A DNA stretch of 64,000 bases from SHVZ01 sp041906305 (GCA_041906305.1 JAYRJL010000008.1:186001-250000), one strand, 5' to 3'; positions 26,608 through 35,909 are shown, numbered from the stretch's first letter. A program made the numbers and translations. Notes: a model not told the origin generated them from the letters alone.

Positions 26608-27364
26608 CCGTCCCGCAGGTCGGGCAGGCCGGATCCTTCGTGGCTTTGAACGAGCGGAACTCGCTCGCCAGCGCGTCGTAGAGGACCAGCTTGCCCGACA
26701 GGCTGTCGCCGAGGCCGAGGATCTCCTTCAAGGTCTCGGTCGCCTGCAGCGTACCCATCACGCCGGCGACGGCGCCGAGGATGCCGGCCTCCTCGCAGCG
26801 CGGCACCAGCCCCGGCGGCGGCTTCTCCGAGAACAGGCAGCGATAGCAGGGTCCGCCGGTCCACGGCTTGAACACCGAGAGCTGGCCTTCGAAGCGCAGC
26901 AGCGAGGCCCAGACCATCGGCTTCCGATGCCTGAAGCAGGCGTCCGCCAGCACGTAGCGCGTGTCGAAATTGTCGGAGCCGTCGAGCACGAGGTCGTATC
27001 CCGAGACGAGATCCGCGTTCTCCGGCGTGAGGCGTTCCTTGTGCCGGATGACCGTCACATGCGGATTGATCTGCGCGATCGTGCGGGCGGCGGAATCGAC
27101 CTTTGCCCAGCCCAGCGTGTCGGTCGCATGCGCCACCTGTCGCTGCAGGTTGGTGAGGTCGACCGTGTCATCGTCGGCGATGCCGAGCGTGCCGACGCCG
27201 GCCGCCGCCAGATAGAGCAGCGCCGGCGATCCGAGGCCGCCGGCGCCGATCACCAGCACCCGCGCGCGCTTCAGCTTCGCCTGACCCTCGTCGCCGACCT
27301 CGTCCAGGATCAGGTGGCGGGCGTAGCGATGGAACTCGGCTTCCGAAAGGTCGTCGTTCGGCAT
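26597..27364 (-). CDS. moeB: HesA/MoeB/ThiF family adenylyltransferase (MoeB-like)
   Basis: 255 residues, standard MoeB length. It adenylates the C-terminal glycine of a ubiquitin-like sulfur carrier such as MoaD or ThiS. ATP-binding GAGGLGSP is at 40-47; DDDTVDLTNLQRQ and DGSDNFDTRY follow. The zinc site is formed by CYRC and the C-terminal CPTC pairs. No rhodanese domain is fused, favouring MoeB over UBA4-type fusions. It converges on and overlaps the preceding plus-strand dehydrogenase by 11 bp. MoeB versus ThiF cannot be settled without the partner gene, which is not nearby. Confidence 0.9.
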   Translation of the reverse strand: MPNDDLSEAEFHRYARHLILDEVGDEGQAKLKRARVLVIGAGGLGSPALLYLAAAGVGTLGIADDDTVDLTNLQRQVAHATDTLGWAKVDSAARTIAQINPHVTVIRHKERLTPENADLVSGYDLVLDGSDNFDTRYVLADACFRHRKPMVWASLLRFEGQLSVFKPWTGGPCYRCLFSEKPPPGLVPRCEEAGILGAVAGVMGTLQATETLKEILGLGDSLSGKLVLYDALASEFRSFKATKDPACPTCGTATA

Positions 27365-27400
27365 GGGCGGAGCTTACCCCGAAAGCACATCGCATTCGTG

Positions 27401-27535
27401 CCCCCTCTCCCGCGCAGCGGGGGAGGGTTGGGGTGGGGGCGAGCGAAGCGAGGTCGGATTGAGGATGCCGCCGCGCCGCTCCTCGCTGCGCTCGCCCCCA
27501 CCCTGCCCTCCCCCGTGTACGACACGGGAGAGGGT
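27401..27535. repeat. Composite GC-rich palindromic intergenic repeat (copy 2)
   Basis: GGGTGGGGGCGAGCGAAGC (right part of the left arm) and its near-exact reverse complement at about 27482-27505 form a 22-nt inverted repeat with one mismatch. It lies between moeB and the cysK stop, in the same family as copies 1 and 3-6. Confidence 0.78.
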
Positions 27536-27554
27536 TCCACGAGTAAGGCTCGCC

Positions 27555-28511
<957 letters not shown>

Positions 28512-28525
28512 TTACGTATCTCCTG

Positions 28526-28547
28526 TGTGATTTCTTGTGAAATCACA
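28526..28547. promoter_or_regulatory. Palindromic operator upstream of cysK
   Basis: TGTGATTTC-TTGT-GAAATCACA is a perfect 9-bp inverted repeat with a 4-bp centre, AT-rich amid GC-rich DNA. It ends 15 bp before the cysK start and lies just downstream of the candidate -10. Position and symmetry suit a dimeric repressor; the neighbouring Rrf2 protein is the obvious candidate. Confidence 0.75.
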
Positions 28548-28557
28548 ATCTGAGACT

Positions 28558-28586
28558 GACCTAAGCCTCCAGGGGCGCCGCGTCAA
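28558..28586 (-). promoter_or_regulatory. Candidate sigma-70 promoter of cysK
   Basis: TTGACG (28586-28581) and TAGGTC (28563-28558) are separated by 17 bp. The -35 is near consensus and the -10 poor. The palindromic operator lies at about the expected transcription start, as for a repressed promoter. Confidence 0.45.
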
Positions 28587-28613
28587 CCCCCCGCTGGGCG
28601 GTCGCTAGATAGA

Positions 28614-29066
28614 CTAGATGGAGAAGTCGCAATCCGGACCGCCGCGCTTGGGCACGTCCTGCGCGAAAGCGGTTTGGCAGAGGTCCTCGAGGGTCAGCGC
28701 GTCGAGGCGCTTCATCACGTCGCCGTCGAGATCGCCGAACAGCGGGCGGACGACCTTGCGGCCGAGCGCGCTCTTCGCCTCCTCGTCCGGATCCTCGACC
28801 GCCGCGACGGCGCGGCAGACGTCGCCGAGGGTGATCCGCCGCCGTTCGCGCGCGAGGCGATAGCCGCCCCGCGGCCCGCGCTCGCTCGACAGGATTCCGG
28901 CACGCGACAGCGCCTGCAGCGCGGGTTCGAGGAAGCGCGGCGGCACGCCCTGGCGCTTGGTGAGTTCCTGGCCCGACACCGGCTGGTCGGTCGCCGCATA
29001 CGCGATGTCGAGGACCGCCTCGATCGCCGCGAGAAGCTTTCGCGACGGCTGCAGGATACCGCTCAC
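28614..29066 (-). CDS. Rrf2 family transcriptional regulator
   Basis: 150 residues from GTG 29066, which overlaps the dut stop as GTGA. The winged helix lies at about 5-65: LLAAIEAVLDIAYAATDQPVSGQEL, QGVPPRFLEPALQALSRAGIL, RGPRGGYRLAR, a strong Rrf2 signature. The IscR-type three-cysteine cluster is absent (only isolated Cys at DVCRAV, EDLCQTAF and DCDFSI), so it is unlikely to bind an Fe-S cluster in the IscR way and looks more like a cysteine-metabolism regulator of the CymR kind. Position directly upstream of cysK and its palindrome supports this. Confidence 0.88.
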   Translation of the reverse strand: MSGILQPSRKLLAAIEAVLDIAYAATDQPVSGQELTKRQGVPPRFLEPALQALSRAGILSSERGPRGGYRLARERRRITLGDVCRAVAAVEDPDEEAKSALGRKVVRPLFGDLDGDVMKRLDALTLEDLCQTAFAQDVPKRGGPDCDFSI

Positions 29067-29527
29067 GAGGACTCGCCTCCACGCCCCGTCGATCCATAGC
29101 CGCCGGCCCCGCGCGCGGTCTCGCTCAACTCGGTGCGCAGGCTCCATTGGATGCGCGTCACGGGGGCTACGACCATCTGCGCGATGCGTTCGCCGCGCGA
29201 GAGCGTCACTGGCCGATCGCCGAGATTCACAAGCAGCACCGAGACCTCACCACGATAGTCGGAGTCGACCGTGCCCGGCGTGTTCAGCACGGTCAGACCG
29301 TGCCTGAGCGCCAGCCCGGAGCGCGGCCGTATCTGCGCCTCGTAGCCTTCCGGAAGCTCCATCGCAAGCCCGGTCGGAATCAGGCTGCGCCCGCCGGGCC
29401 GGATCTCGACAGGCGTGTCGAGCGCGGCCACGAGATCGAGGCCGGCGGATCCGGGAGTCGCATAGGCGGGAAGCGGCAGACCTTCGCCATGGGCGAGGCG
29501 GCGGATGGCAACGGTGATCTCGCTCAC
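29063..29527 (-). CDS. dut: dUTP diphosphatase
   Basis: 154-residue trimeric dUTPase, converting dUTP to dUMP and PPi. Motifs: AGLDLVA (motif 1), PRSGLALRHG (2), NTPGTVDSDYRGE (3), RGERIAQMVV (4) and the flexible C-terminal GAGGYGSTGR (5). Start codon is GTG 29527, directly after the TAA of a tiny upstream frame. It is translationally coupled to the Rrf2 gene downstream. Confidence 0.95.
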   Translation of the reverse strand: MSEITVAIRRLAHGEGLPLPAYATPGSAGLDLVAALDTPVEIRPGGRSLIPTGLAMELPEGYEAQIRPRSGLALRHGLTVLNTPGTVDSDYRGEVSVLLVNLGDRPVTLSRGERIAQMVVAPVTRIQWSLRTELSETARGAGGYGSTGRGGESS

Positions 29528-29599
29528 TTAGGCACACGCTCCGTCGGCGGCGACCCGGAAGCGCTTCGCGCGCGTGGCCCGCATCCTGCCACCGGTCAT
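29528..29599 (-). CDS. Tiny 23-codon frame between ubiB and dut, doubtful gene
   Basis: ATG at 29599 overlaps the ubiB stop as ATGA, and the TAA abuts the GTG of dut. The product, MTGGRMRATRAKRFRVAADG plus three residues, is basic and matches nothing I recognise. In related alphaproteobacteria coaBC occupies this position, so this may be a remnant, a coupling leader or chance. Confidence 0.25.
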   Translation of the reverse strand: MTGGRMRATRAKRFRVAADGACA

Positions 29600-31134
29600 C
29601 GCGTCAGCGCCAGAGCGGCGACTGCGAGCGCCAGAACCACGACCGAGATCCAGAGCGCGCGATGCGCGCCGGTCGGTCGCGTCGCCTGGAGCTCGCGCAC
29701 CGTCTCCGGATGCAGGCGCACGCCGCTCGCCAGCGTCACCGCCGCGACCTCGGCCTCGGCGAGCAGACGCGGCAGGCGCTCGAGCGAACGCATCAGATCC
29801 GCTGCCGCCTCGCCGATCCGCGCTTCCGGTCCGCGGTTCTCGCGCATCCAGTCGGCGATCAGCGGCTCTGCGAGCTGCCACATGTTGACGGAAGGGTTGA
29901 GCCGGCGCCCGACACCCTCCGCCACCACCATCGTCTTCTGCAGCAGCAGGAGCTGCGGCTGCGTCTCCATCTCGAAGGTCTCGGTCACGCGGAAAAGCTG
30001 CGCCAGCAGGCGCCCGACCGAGATCTCGTTGAGCGGCCGGCCCATCAGCGGCTCGCCGATCGAGCGGCAGGCCTGCGCGAACGCGTCGAGCGACTTGTGC
30101 TTGGGCACGTATCCCGCGCGGAAATGGACCATCGCGACCTCGCGATAGTCGCCGGTGAGGAATCCGCGCAGCATCTCGGCGAGGAAGATCCGCGTGTCCC
30201 GGTCGATGCGGCCCATGATGCCGAAATCGACCGGCGCCAGCGCGCCGTCCGCCGTCACGAACATGTTGCCCGGATGCATGTCGGCGTGGAAGAAGCCGTC
30301 GCGGAACACCTGGCGGAAGAAGGCCTGCGCCGACTTGGCGAGGATCACGTCCGGATCGTGGCCTGCCGCCACCAGCGCCGATATGTCGTCGATGCGGATT
30401 CCGGACACGCGCTCGATGGTCAGCACCCGGCGGGCCGTGCGCATCCAGTCCACCGCCGGAACGCGGAAGTCGGGATCGTCCTTGAAGTTCTCCTTGAGCT
30501 CCGCCGCGGCCGCACCCTCGAGCCTGAGATCCATCTCCATGCGGACGGTCTCGGCGAAGGTCGCGACCACCTCGATCGGCTTGAGCCGCCGCGTGCTCGG
30601 CGCCACGCGCGCGACCCATTCGGCGATCCACGCGAAGAGGTCGAGATCGCGGACGAAGGCGTCTTCGATGGCGGGCCTGAGGATCTTGACCGCGACCTCG
30701 CGGCCGTCGGTCGTGACCGCGAAATGCACCTGCGCGATCGAGGCTGCCGCAACCGGCACGTCGTCGAAGCTCTGGAAAAGGTCCTCGATCGGCGCACCGA
30801 GCTCGGCGGCGACCGTGGCGCGCGCGATCTCGCCCGGGAATGGAGGCAGCCGGTCCTGCAGCTGCGAGAGATCGTCGGCGACTTCCTCGCCGATCAGATC
30901 GGAACGCGTCGCCAGCGTCTGGCCGAGCTTGATGAAGGAAGGTCCGAGCGCCGCCAGCGCCGCGGCGAGGCGCTCGCCGGGCCGGCCCGGCGCGCGACGG
31001 TGAAAGAGCCGCAGCCCCATCCGTGCCGACGCCGGCAGGCCCGGGATCTCCTCGGCGAAGAACATCGCATCATGTCGCGCGAAGATGCGCGCGATCGCGG
31101 CGAGACGCAGAAGATGGCGGCCGGCGCGGAACAT
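29596..31134 (-). CDS. ubiB: Ubiquinone biosynthesis protein UbiB (ABC1/ADCK-like atypical kinase)
   Basis: 512 residues. The family KxGQ motif is at 69-72 (FIKLGQTLATRSD); the kinase-like core has EVAVKILRP, FFHADMHPGN and PVDFGIMGR. A C-terminal membrane segment (about 492-510) anchors it. It supports ubiquinone synthesis, probably by an ATPase activity on lipid intermediates rather than hydroxylation. It follows ubiE by 4 bp on the same strand, and the next conserved gene would normally be coaBC, absent here. Confidence 0.94.
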   Translation of the reverse strand: MFRAGRHLLRLAAIARIFARHDAMFFAEEIPGLPASARMGLRLFHRRAPGRPGERLAAALAALGPSFIKLGQTLATRSDLIGEEVADDLSQLQDRLPPFPGEIARATVAAELGAPIEDLFQSFDDVPVAAASIAQVHFAVTTDGREVAVKILRPAIEDAFVRDLDLFAWIAEWVARVAPSTRRLKPIEVVATFAETVRMEMDLRLEGAAAAELKENFKDDPDFRVPAVDWMRTARRVLTIERVSGIRIDDISALVAAGHDPDVILAKSAQAFFRQVFRDGFFHADMHPGNMFVTADGALAPVDFGIMGRIDRDTRIFLAEMLRGFLTGDYREVAMVHFRAGYVPKHKSLDAFAQACRSIGEPLMGRPLNEISVGRLLAQLFRVTETFEMETQPQLLLLQKTMVVAEGVGRRLNPSVNMWQLAEPLIADWMRENRGPEARIGEAAADLMRSLERLPRLLAEAEVAAVTLASGVRLHPETVRELQATRPTGAHRALWISVVVLALAVAALALTR

Positions 31135-31138
31135 GCCT

Positions 31139-31891
31139 TCAGAGTCGGGTGGCGGCGTGAAGCTGGGCGATGCCCAGGCTCAGCGAGCGGTAGCGGTGCG
31201 CGCCGAAGCCGGCTTTCCGGATCATGCGCGTCATCGTGTCGGGGTCGGGAAAGCGCCGGATGCTCTCGGCGAGGTAGACATAGGCCTCGCGGTCGCCCGC
31301 GACCTTCTCGCCGAGCCAGGGGAGCACCGAGAAGGAATAGAGATCGTAGAGGCTGTTCAGTCCCGCTGCGGCGTGTGGCGCGAACTCGAGAGCCACGAAG
31401 CGCCCGCCCGGCTTCAGCACGCGCCTGGCTTCGGCCAGCGCCAGATCGAGGCGAGTCACGTTGCGAAGCCCGAAGGCGACCGTATAGGCATCGAAAGACC
31501 GGTCGGGCAGCGGCAGCGCCTCGGCATTGCCGGCGACCCACTCGATGCCGTCGGGCCTGCCCGCATCCACCGATCGCGCCCGGCCCGCGGCCAGCATCGC
31601 CGGCGTGAGGTCGACGACCGTGACGGATCCGGCACCTGCCGCCATCACCGCACGGGCGATGTCGCCGGTACCGCCGGCGACGTCGACGACCTTGAGGCCC
31701 GGCCGCACGCGCAGCCAGTCGACCATCTCCGCCTTCCACAGGCGGTGGATGCCGAGGCTCATCAGGTCGTTCATGAGGTCGTAGCGGCCGGCGACCTGCG
31801 TGAACAGGTCCTGCACCAGCCCGGCCTTGGCCTCGGCCGGCACCTCGCGATACCCGAAGGAGGCGATCTCCGACCTTCTTGTTTCGGACAT
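31139..31891 (-). CDS. ubiE: Ubiquinone/menaquinone biosynthesis C-methyltransferase UbiE
   Basis: 250-residue SAM methyltransferase, acting on 2-polyprenyl-6-methoxy-benzoquinol. The SAM site is VVDVAGGTGDIA; VAFGLRNVTRLDLAL and the PGGRFVALEFAP segment are the UbiE signatures. The start ATG 31891 (MSETRRSEIASFGYREV) is preferred over an upstream codon. It is divergent from mutM across 47 bp and co-oriented with ubiB. Confidence 0.95.
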   Translation of the reverse strand: MSETRRSEIASFGYREVPAEAKAGLVQDLFTQVAGRYDLMNDLMSLGIHRLWKAEMVDWLRVRPGLKVVDVAGGTGDIARAVMAAGAGSVTVVDLTPAMLAAGRARSVDAGRPDGIEWVAGNAEALPLPDRSFDAYTVAFGLRNVTRLDLALAEARRVLKPGGRFVALEFAPHAAAGLNSLYDLYSFSVLPWLGEKVAGDREAYVYLAESIRRFPDPDTMTRMIRKAGFGAHRYRSLSLGIAQLHAATRL

Positions 31892-31938
31892 GGGCCGGAC
31901 CATAGCGGCGGCGGCCGGCCTCCGCTACCTTCGCCGCC

Positions 31939-32769
31939 ATGCCCGAGCTTCCCGAGGTCGAGACCGTCCGTCGCGGACTGGCGATGGCGCTGGAAGGCAA
32001 GCGCCTTTCGCGCGTCGAGGTGCGCCGGCCGGATCTCCGCCGGCCGTTTCCGGAGCGCTTCGCCGAGCGCCTCAAGGATCGCCGGATCCGATCTTTCCGG
32101 CGCCGCGCCAAATATTTGCTGCTCGGGCTCGACACCGGCGAGGACTGGCTGATCCACCTCGGCATGTCGGGGCGCATGCTGGTGGGCCAGGGCTGGCCCA
32201 ACGAACTCGACGCCCATGACCATGTCGTCATCGGCGCGGAGGACGGGACCGTCGTCCGTTTCAACGATGCGCGCCGCTTCGGCGTGATGGACCTGATCGC
32301 CGCCGGCGAGACCGAGAAGCATCCGCTGATCAAGGGCATCGGCCCGGAACCGCTGGATGCTTCCTTCGACGGAGCGACGCTGGCGAAGCGCTTGAAAGGC
32401 AAGGCCGCGCCGATCAAGGCGGCGCTGCTCGACCAGCGCGTGGTCGCCGGCATCGGCAACATCTATGCGAGCGAGGCGCTGTTCCGCGCCGGCATCTCGC
32501 CGACGCGCAAGGCTGGAACCATTCAAGGCGAGCGCGCCGGGAAGCTGGTGGCCGCGGTGAAGGCCGTCCTCGACGAGGCGATCAAGGCCGGCGGCTCAAG
32601 TCTCCGCGACCATCGCCAGACCTCGGGCGAGCTCGGATACTTCCAGCACAGCTTCAAAGTCTACGGGAAGGACGGGAAGCCTTGCCCCGTCTGCCGATCG
32701 AAGACCGGCATCCGTCACCTGGTGCAATCCGGGCGGTCGACCTTTTATTGTGCGAAATGCCAGCGCTAG
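31939..32769 (+). CDS. mutM: Bifunctional formamidopyrimidine-DNA glycosylase / AP lyase (Fpg)
   Basis: 276-residue DNA repair enzyme removing 8-oxoguanine. PELPEVE at the N-terminus supplies the catalytic Pro-Glu, followed by the H2TH region (QRVVAGIGNIYASEALF) and a C-terminal zinc finger (CPVC ... CAKC). K57/K58-type lysine is within RRAKYLLL. Divergent from ubiE, as in related alphaproteobacteria. An enoyl-CoA hydratase follows 35 bp on. Confidence 0.95.
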   Translation: MPELPEVETVRRGLAMALEGKRLSRVEVRRPDLRRPFPERFAERLKDRRIRSFRRRAKYLLLGLDTGEDWLIHLGMSGRMLVGQGWPNELDAHDHVVIGAEDGTVVRFNDARRFGVMDLIAAGETEKHPLIKGIGPEPLDASFDGATLAKRLKGKAAPIKAALLDQRVVAGIGNIYASEALFRAGISPTRKAGTIQGERAGKLVAAVKAVLDEAIKAGGSSLRDHRQTSGELGYFQHSFKVYGKDGKPCPVCRSKTGIRHLVQSGRSTFYCAKCQR

Positions 32770-32804
32770 GCTAAGAGGCGCGCATCCAACCGAAGAGAAC
32801 TCCC

Positions 32805-33581
32805 ATGGCCTTCGAGAACATCCTGATCGAGAAGACCGGCGGCGTCGCCGTCGTCCGCTACAACCGCCCGCAGGCGTTGAACGCGCTCAACGGCAAGCTG
32901 ATGGCCGAGCTGAGCCAGGCGCTGGCCGAGCTCGACGCCGACGACTCCGTCCGCTGCCTGATCCTGACCGGCAGCGAGAAGGCCTTCGCCGCGGGCGCCG
33001 ACATCAAGGAGATGAAGGACCGGTCCTTCATGGACGTCTACAAGACGGACTTCATCACCGCGACCTGGGAGCAGATCTCGAAGGTCAGGAAGCCGATCAT
33101 CGCCGCGGTGGCGGGCTATGCTCTCGGCGGCGGCTGCGAGACCGCGATGATGTGCGACTTCATTATCTGCGCCGACAACGCCAAGTTCGGCCAGCCCGAG
33201 ATCACCATCGGCACGATCCCGGGATCCGGCGGCACCCAGCGCCTGACCCGCTTCGTCGGCAAGTCCAAGGCCATGGAGATGTGCCTGACCGGCCGGATGA
33301 TGGACGCGGCGGAGGCCGAGCGGGCCGGCCTGGTCAGCCGGGTGGTGCCGGTGGCGGAGCTCATGGGCGAGGCGATGAAGGCGGCCGAGAAGATCGCCTC
33401 CCTGTCGCTGCCGGTGGTGATGATGGCCAAGGAGGCGGTCAACCGCGCCTACGAGACCACGATGGCCGAGGGCATCCGCTTCGAGCGCCGCCTGTTCCAT
33501 GCCACCTTCGCCACCGAGGACCAGAAGGAAGGCATGAGCGCCTTCGCCGAGAAGCGCCCCCCGAAGTTCAAGGATCGCTAG
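32805..33581 (+). CDS. Enoyl-CoA hydratase
   Basis: 258-residue crotonase-fold enzyme that hydrates trans-2-enoyl-CoA in beta-oxidation. KAFAAGADIKEM and AGYALGGGCETAMMCDFI form the oxyanion hole; the catalytic glutamates lie in QPEITIGTIPGSGGTQRL. ATG 32805 follows AAGAGAACTCCC. Location between mutM and rpsT-dnaA is shared by several alphaproteobacteria. Confidence 0.92.
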   Translation: MAFENILIEKTGGVAVVRYNRPQALNALNGKLMAELSQALAELDADDSVRCLILTGSEKAFAAGADIKEMKDRSFMDVYKTDFITATWEQISKVRKPIIAAVAGYALGGGCETAMMCDFIICADNAKFGQPEITIGTIPGSGGTQRLTRFVGKSKAMEMCLTGRMMDAAEAERAGLVSRVVPVAELMGEAMKAAEKIASLSLPVVMMAKEAVNRAYETTMAEGIRFERRLFHATFATEDQKEGMSAFAEKRPPKFKDR

Positions 33582-33593
33582 GATTCCGGCGGC

Positions 33594-33622
33594 TTGACGG
33601 GGGGTCGCGACCCTCCTATAAC
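33594..33622 (+). promoter_or_regulatory. Sigma-70 promoter for rpsT
   Basis: TTGACG (33594-33599) and TATAAC (33617-33622) with exactly 17 bp between them form a near-consensus promoter 43 bp before the rpsT ATG. It begins just after the enoyl-CoA hydratase stop, so rpsT has its own promoter. Confidence 0.75.
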
Positions 33623-33664
33623 CCCGCCTCTTTCGAGAACCCGCTGGATTCAAGGTTTCAGGCG

Positions 33665-33928
33665 ATGGCGAACACCAAGTCGGCCGAAAAGGCTGCGCGC
33701 AAGACGCAGCGACGTTACGTGATCAACCGCGCGCGGACGAGTCGCGTGCGCACTTACGTCAAGAAGGTCGAGGATGCCATCGCATCCGGTGATAAGAAGG
33801 CCGCTCAGGCCGCTCTGAAGGAAGCGCAGCCCGTGCTGCAGTCCGGCGTGAACAAGGGCACCGTTCACAAGAACACCATTGCCCGCAAGATCTCGCGCCT
33901 GTCCAAGCGCATCAAGGCGCTCGCCTAA
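33665..33928 (+). CDS. rpsT: 30S ribosomal protein S20
   Basis: 87-residue basic protein binding 16S rRNA. It begins MANTKSAEKAARKTQRR and contains GTVHKNTIARKISRLSKRI, standard for bacterial S20. ATG 33665 is downstream of a strong promoter. The dnaA gene follows after 383 bp. Confidence 0.97.
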   Translation: MANTKSAEKAARKTQRRYVINRARTSRVRTYVKKVEDAIASGDKKAAQAALKEAQPVLQSGVNKGTVHKNTIARKISRLSKRIKALA

Positions 33929-34311
33929 ACTCTTCTACCGTCGTCTCGTCGTCGCCGATCAAGTCGCGTAGCTCTGGATACGCGGCAACGGCGACGTGCG
34001 TGGTGCAAAAAACATGTGGCGCATGCGCCACGCCGCGAAAAATCAGCCGTTCTCTTTTCGGACGCATTGCCTTGGCTGATCACGATGGCTAATGTTGCAT
34101 ATCAACGAACAACGGGAGGCCGATAACTTGAATTCCAGGCCAAATCCAAGTTAATCTCCCGAACAAGCAAGTAAATCGCCGGGCCTCCACAGTAAAAAAT
34201 GTGTCACGAGGCACCGCTCTTCTGAGAACGGCGAATTCGTTATTTGGAAACCAAGGAAATCCGCGGGTTCCAACGCGGAGTAACGGGCTTCTGTCGCGGG
34301 GGCAATAGGGC
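33929..34311. other. Non-coding interval upstream of dnaA, possible replication-origin or control region
   Basis: This 383-bp stretch is the longest gap in the window and more AT-rich than the surrounding genes, especially 34081-34260. It contains a perfect palindrome (34016-34031), a TCCGCG/CGCGGA repeat at 34260-34279, and a possible TTGAAT-17-TTAATC promoter (34128-34156) for dnaA. I searched for TTATCCACA-type DnaA boxes and found only sites with two or more mismatches. Alphaproteobacterial origins often lie near hemE or parAB instead, so an origin here is unproven. Confidence 0.4.
34016..34031. repeat. Perfect 16-bp palindrome upstream of dnaA
   Basis: GTGGCGCATGCGCCAC is fully self-complementary, with no spacer. 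It lies 281 bp before the dnaA start. It may be a protein-binding site controlling dnaA, but no known motif is matched. Confidence 0.6.
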
Positions 34312-35754
34312 GTGGTTCAATCGGTTGGAGCCAAGGCTGGCCCGGCGTCGGGGCATGAGCCCCGCGAGTGGACCAAGGTCCGCGAGCGGCTGCGCGCCGA
34401 ATACGGCGAGGGCACCTTCCGCAGCTGGTTCAAGCTGATCTCCTTCGGCGACATGCGGTCCGGCACCATGGTTTTCTCGGTGCCGACGCGCTTCATGCGC
34501 GACTGGGTCAAGAGCAACTACGCCGACCGCATCCTGGCGCTCCTCGCCGCCGAGAACCCCGAGGTCAAGGGGATCGATTTCGTCGTCGGCAAGGTCACCC
34601 CGGTGCCGATGCAGGCGCCGGTGCCGCCGCCGGTTCCCGGCCGCGCGGCGATGCCGCGCCCGAGCGCGCCGGCGATCCGCGAGGCCGCCGAGCCCGCGGG
34701 CGAGACAGGCCCGCAGGGCGACAGGCTCGACCCGACGACGGGTCTCGACGCCCGCTTCACCTTCCAGAACTTCGTCGTCGGCAAGCCGAACGAGCTCGCC
34801 TTCCATGCGGCGCGGCGCGTCGCCGAGTCCACCGCGGTGCCGTTCAATCCGCTGTTCCTCTATGGCGGCGTTGGCCTCGGCAAGACCCACCTGATGCACG
34901 CGATCGCCTGGGCGATCCTCGAGCGCCATCCCTCGCGCCGGGTGCTATACCTCTCGGCCGAGAAGTTCATGTACCAGTTCATCCGCGCGCTTCGGTACAA
35001 GGACACGATGGCGTTCAAGGAGCAGTTCCGCTCCGTCGACGTGCTGATGATCGACGACGTGCAGTTCATCTCCGGCAAGGACTCCACGCAGGAGGAGTTC
35101 TTCCACACGTTCAACGCGCTGGTGGACCAGAACCGCCAGGTCGTGATCTCCGCCGACAAGTCGCCGTCCGATCTCGAAGGCCTCGAGGAGAGGCTGCGCT
35201 CGCGGCTCGGCTGGGGCCTCGTCGCCGACCTGCACCCGACCACCTATGAGCTACGCCTCGGCATCCTGCAGTCCAAGGCTGAGAACCAGGGCGTGCGCGT
35301 GCCGTCCAAGGTGCTCGAGTTCCTGGCCCACAAGATCACCTCGAACGTGCGCGAGCTCGAAGGCGCGCTGACCCGCATCATCGCGCATGCGACGCTGGTC
35401 GGCCGCGAGATCTCGCTGGAGTCGACCCAGGAGCTGCTGCAGGACCTGCTGCGCGCCAACGACCGCCGGGTCACCATCGAGGAGATCCAGAAGCGCGTCG
35501 CCGAGCACTTCAACATCCGCGTCGCCGACATGCATTCGGCGCGTCGCGCGCGGGCCGTCGCACGCCCGCGGCAGGTCGCGATGTATCTCGCCAAGCAGCT
35601 GACCCAGCGCTCGCTGCCGGAGATCGGCCGCAAGTTCGGGGGTCGCGATCATACGACCGTCATGCACGCGGTGAAGAAGGTCGAGGAGCTGCGGCAGATC
35701 GACCGCGGCTTCGCCGAGAGCGTCGAGCTGCTGCGGCGGATGCTCGAAACCTGA
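34312..35754 (+). CDS. dnaA: Chromosomal replication initiator protein DnaA
   Basis: 480 residues. Domain I (about 18-90) begins EWTKVRERLRAEYG; domain II is a Pro-rich linker (about 95-135); domain III AAA+ has Walker A GGVGLGKTH at 185-193 and Walker B MIDDVQF at 246-252; domain IV ends with the DNA-binding signature GGRDHTTVMHAVKKVE. It binds DnaA boxes and melts the origin. The start is GTG 34312. A strong Rho-independent terminator follows 30 bp after the stop, so it is the last gene of its transcript. Confidence 0.97.
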   Translation: MVQSVGAKAGPASGHEPREWTKVRERLRAEYGEGTFRSWFKLISFGDMRSGTMVFSVPTRFMRDWVKSNYADRILALLAAENPEVKGIDFVVGKVTPVPMQAPVPPPVPGRAAMPRPSAPAIREAAEPAGETGPQGDRLDPTTGLDARFTFQNFVVGKPNELAFHAARRVAESTAVPFNPLFLYGGVGLGKTHLMHAIAWAILERHPSRRVLYLSAEKFMYQFIRALRYKDTMAFKEQFRSVDVLMIDDVQFISGKDSTQEEFFHTFNALVDQNRQVVISADKSPSDLEGLEERLRSRLGWGLVADLHPTTYELRLGILQSKAENQGVRVPSKVLEFLAHKITSNVRELEGALTRIIAHATLVGREISLESTQELLQDLLRANDRRVTIEEIQKRVAEHFNIRVADMHSARRARAVARPRQVAMYLAKQLTQRSLPEIGRKFGGRDHTTVMHAVKKVEELRQIDRGFAESVELLRRMLET

Positions 35755-35783
35755 AGGGTTGTTCGGGGGTGGACGTGGCCCGG

Positions 35784-35817
35784 GCGGGCGGTTCCCAACG
35801 GAACCGCCCGCTTTTTT
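35784..35817 (+). terminator. Rho-independent terminator after dnaA
   Basis: GCGGGCGGTTCC and GGAACCGCCCGC form a perfect 12-bp stem around CAAC, followed by TTTTTT. It lies 30 bp beyond the dnaA stop. Confidence 0.93.
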
Positions 35818-35909
35818 CGTGTGCCGTTTTTTTGTGGGCCAGGACCTAGGCAACCGGCACCCGCGGCATCACGTTGATTCTGAGAGCCTCAAGCTTCAAG
35901 GAAACAGCG

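Noticed and set aside
33929..34311. Chromosomal origin as a firm call
   Set aside because: No cluster of good DnaA boxes is visible and origins in this class often lie away from dnaA.
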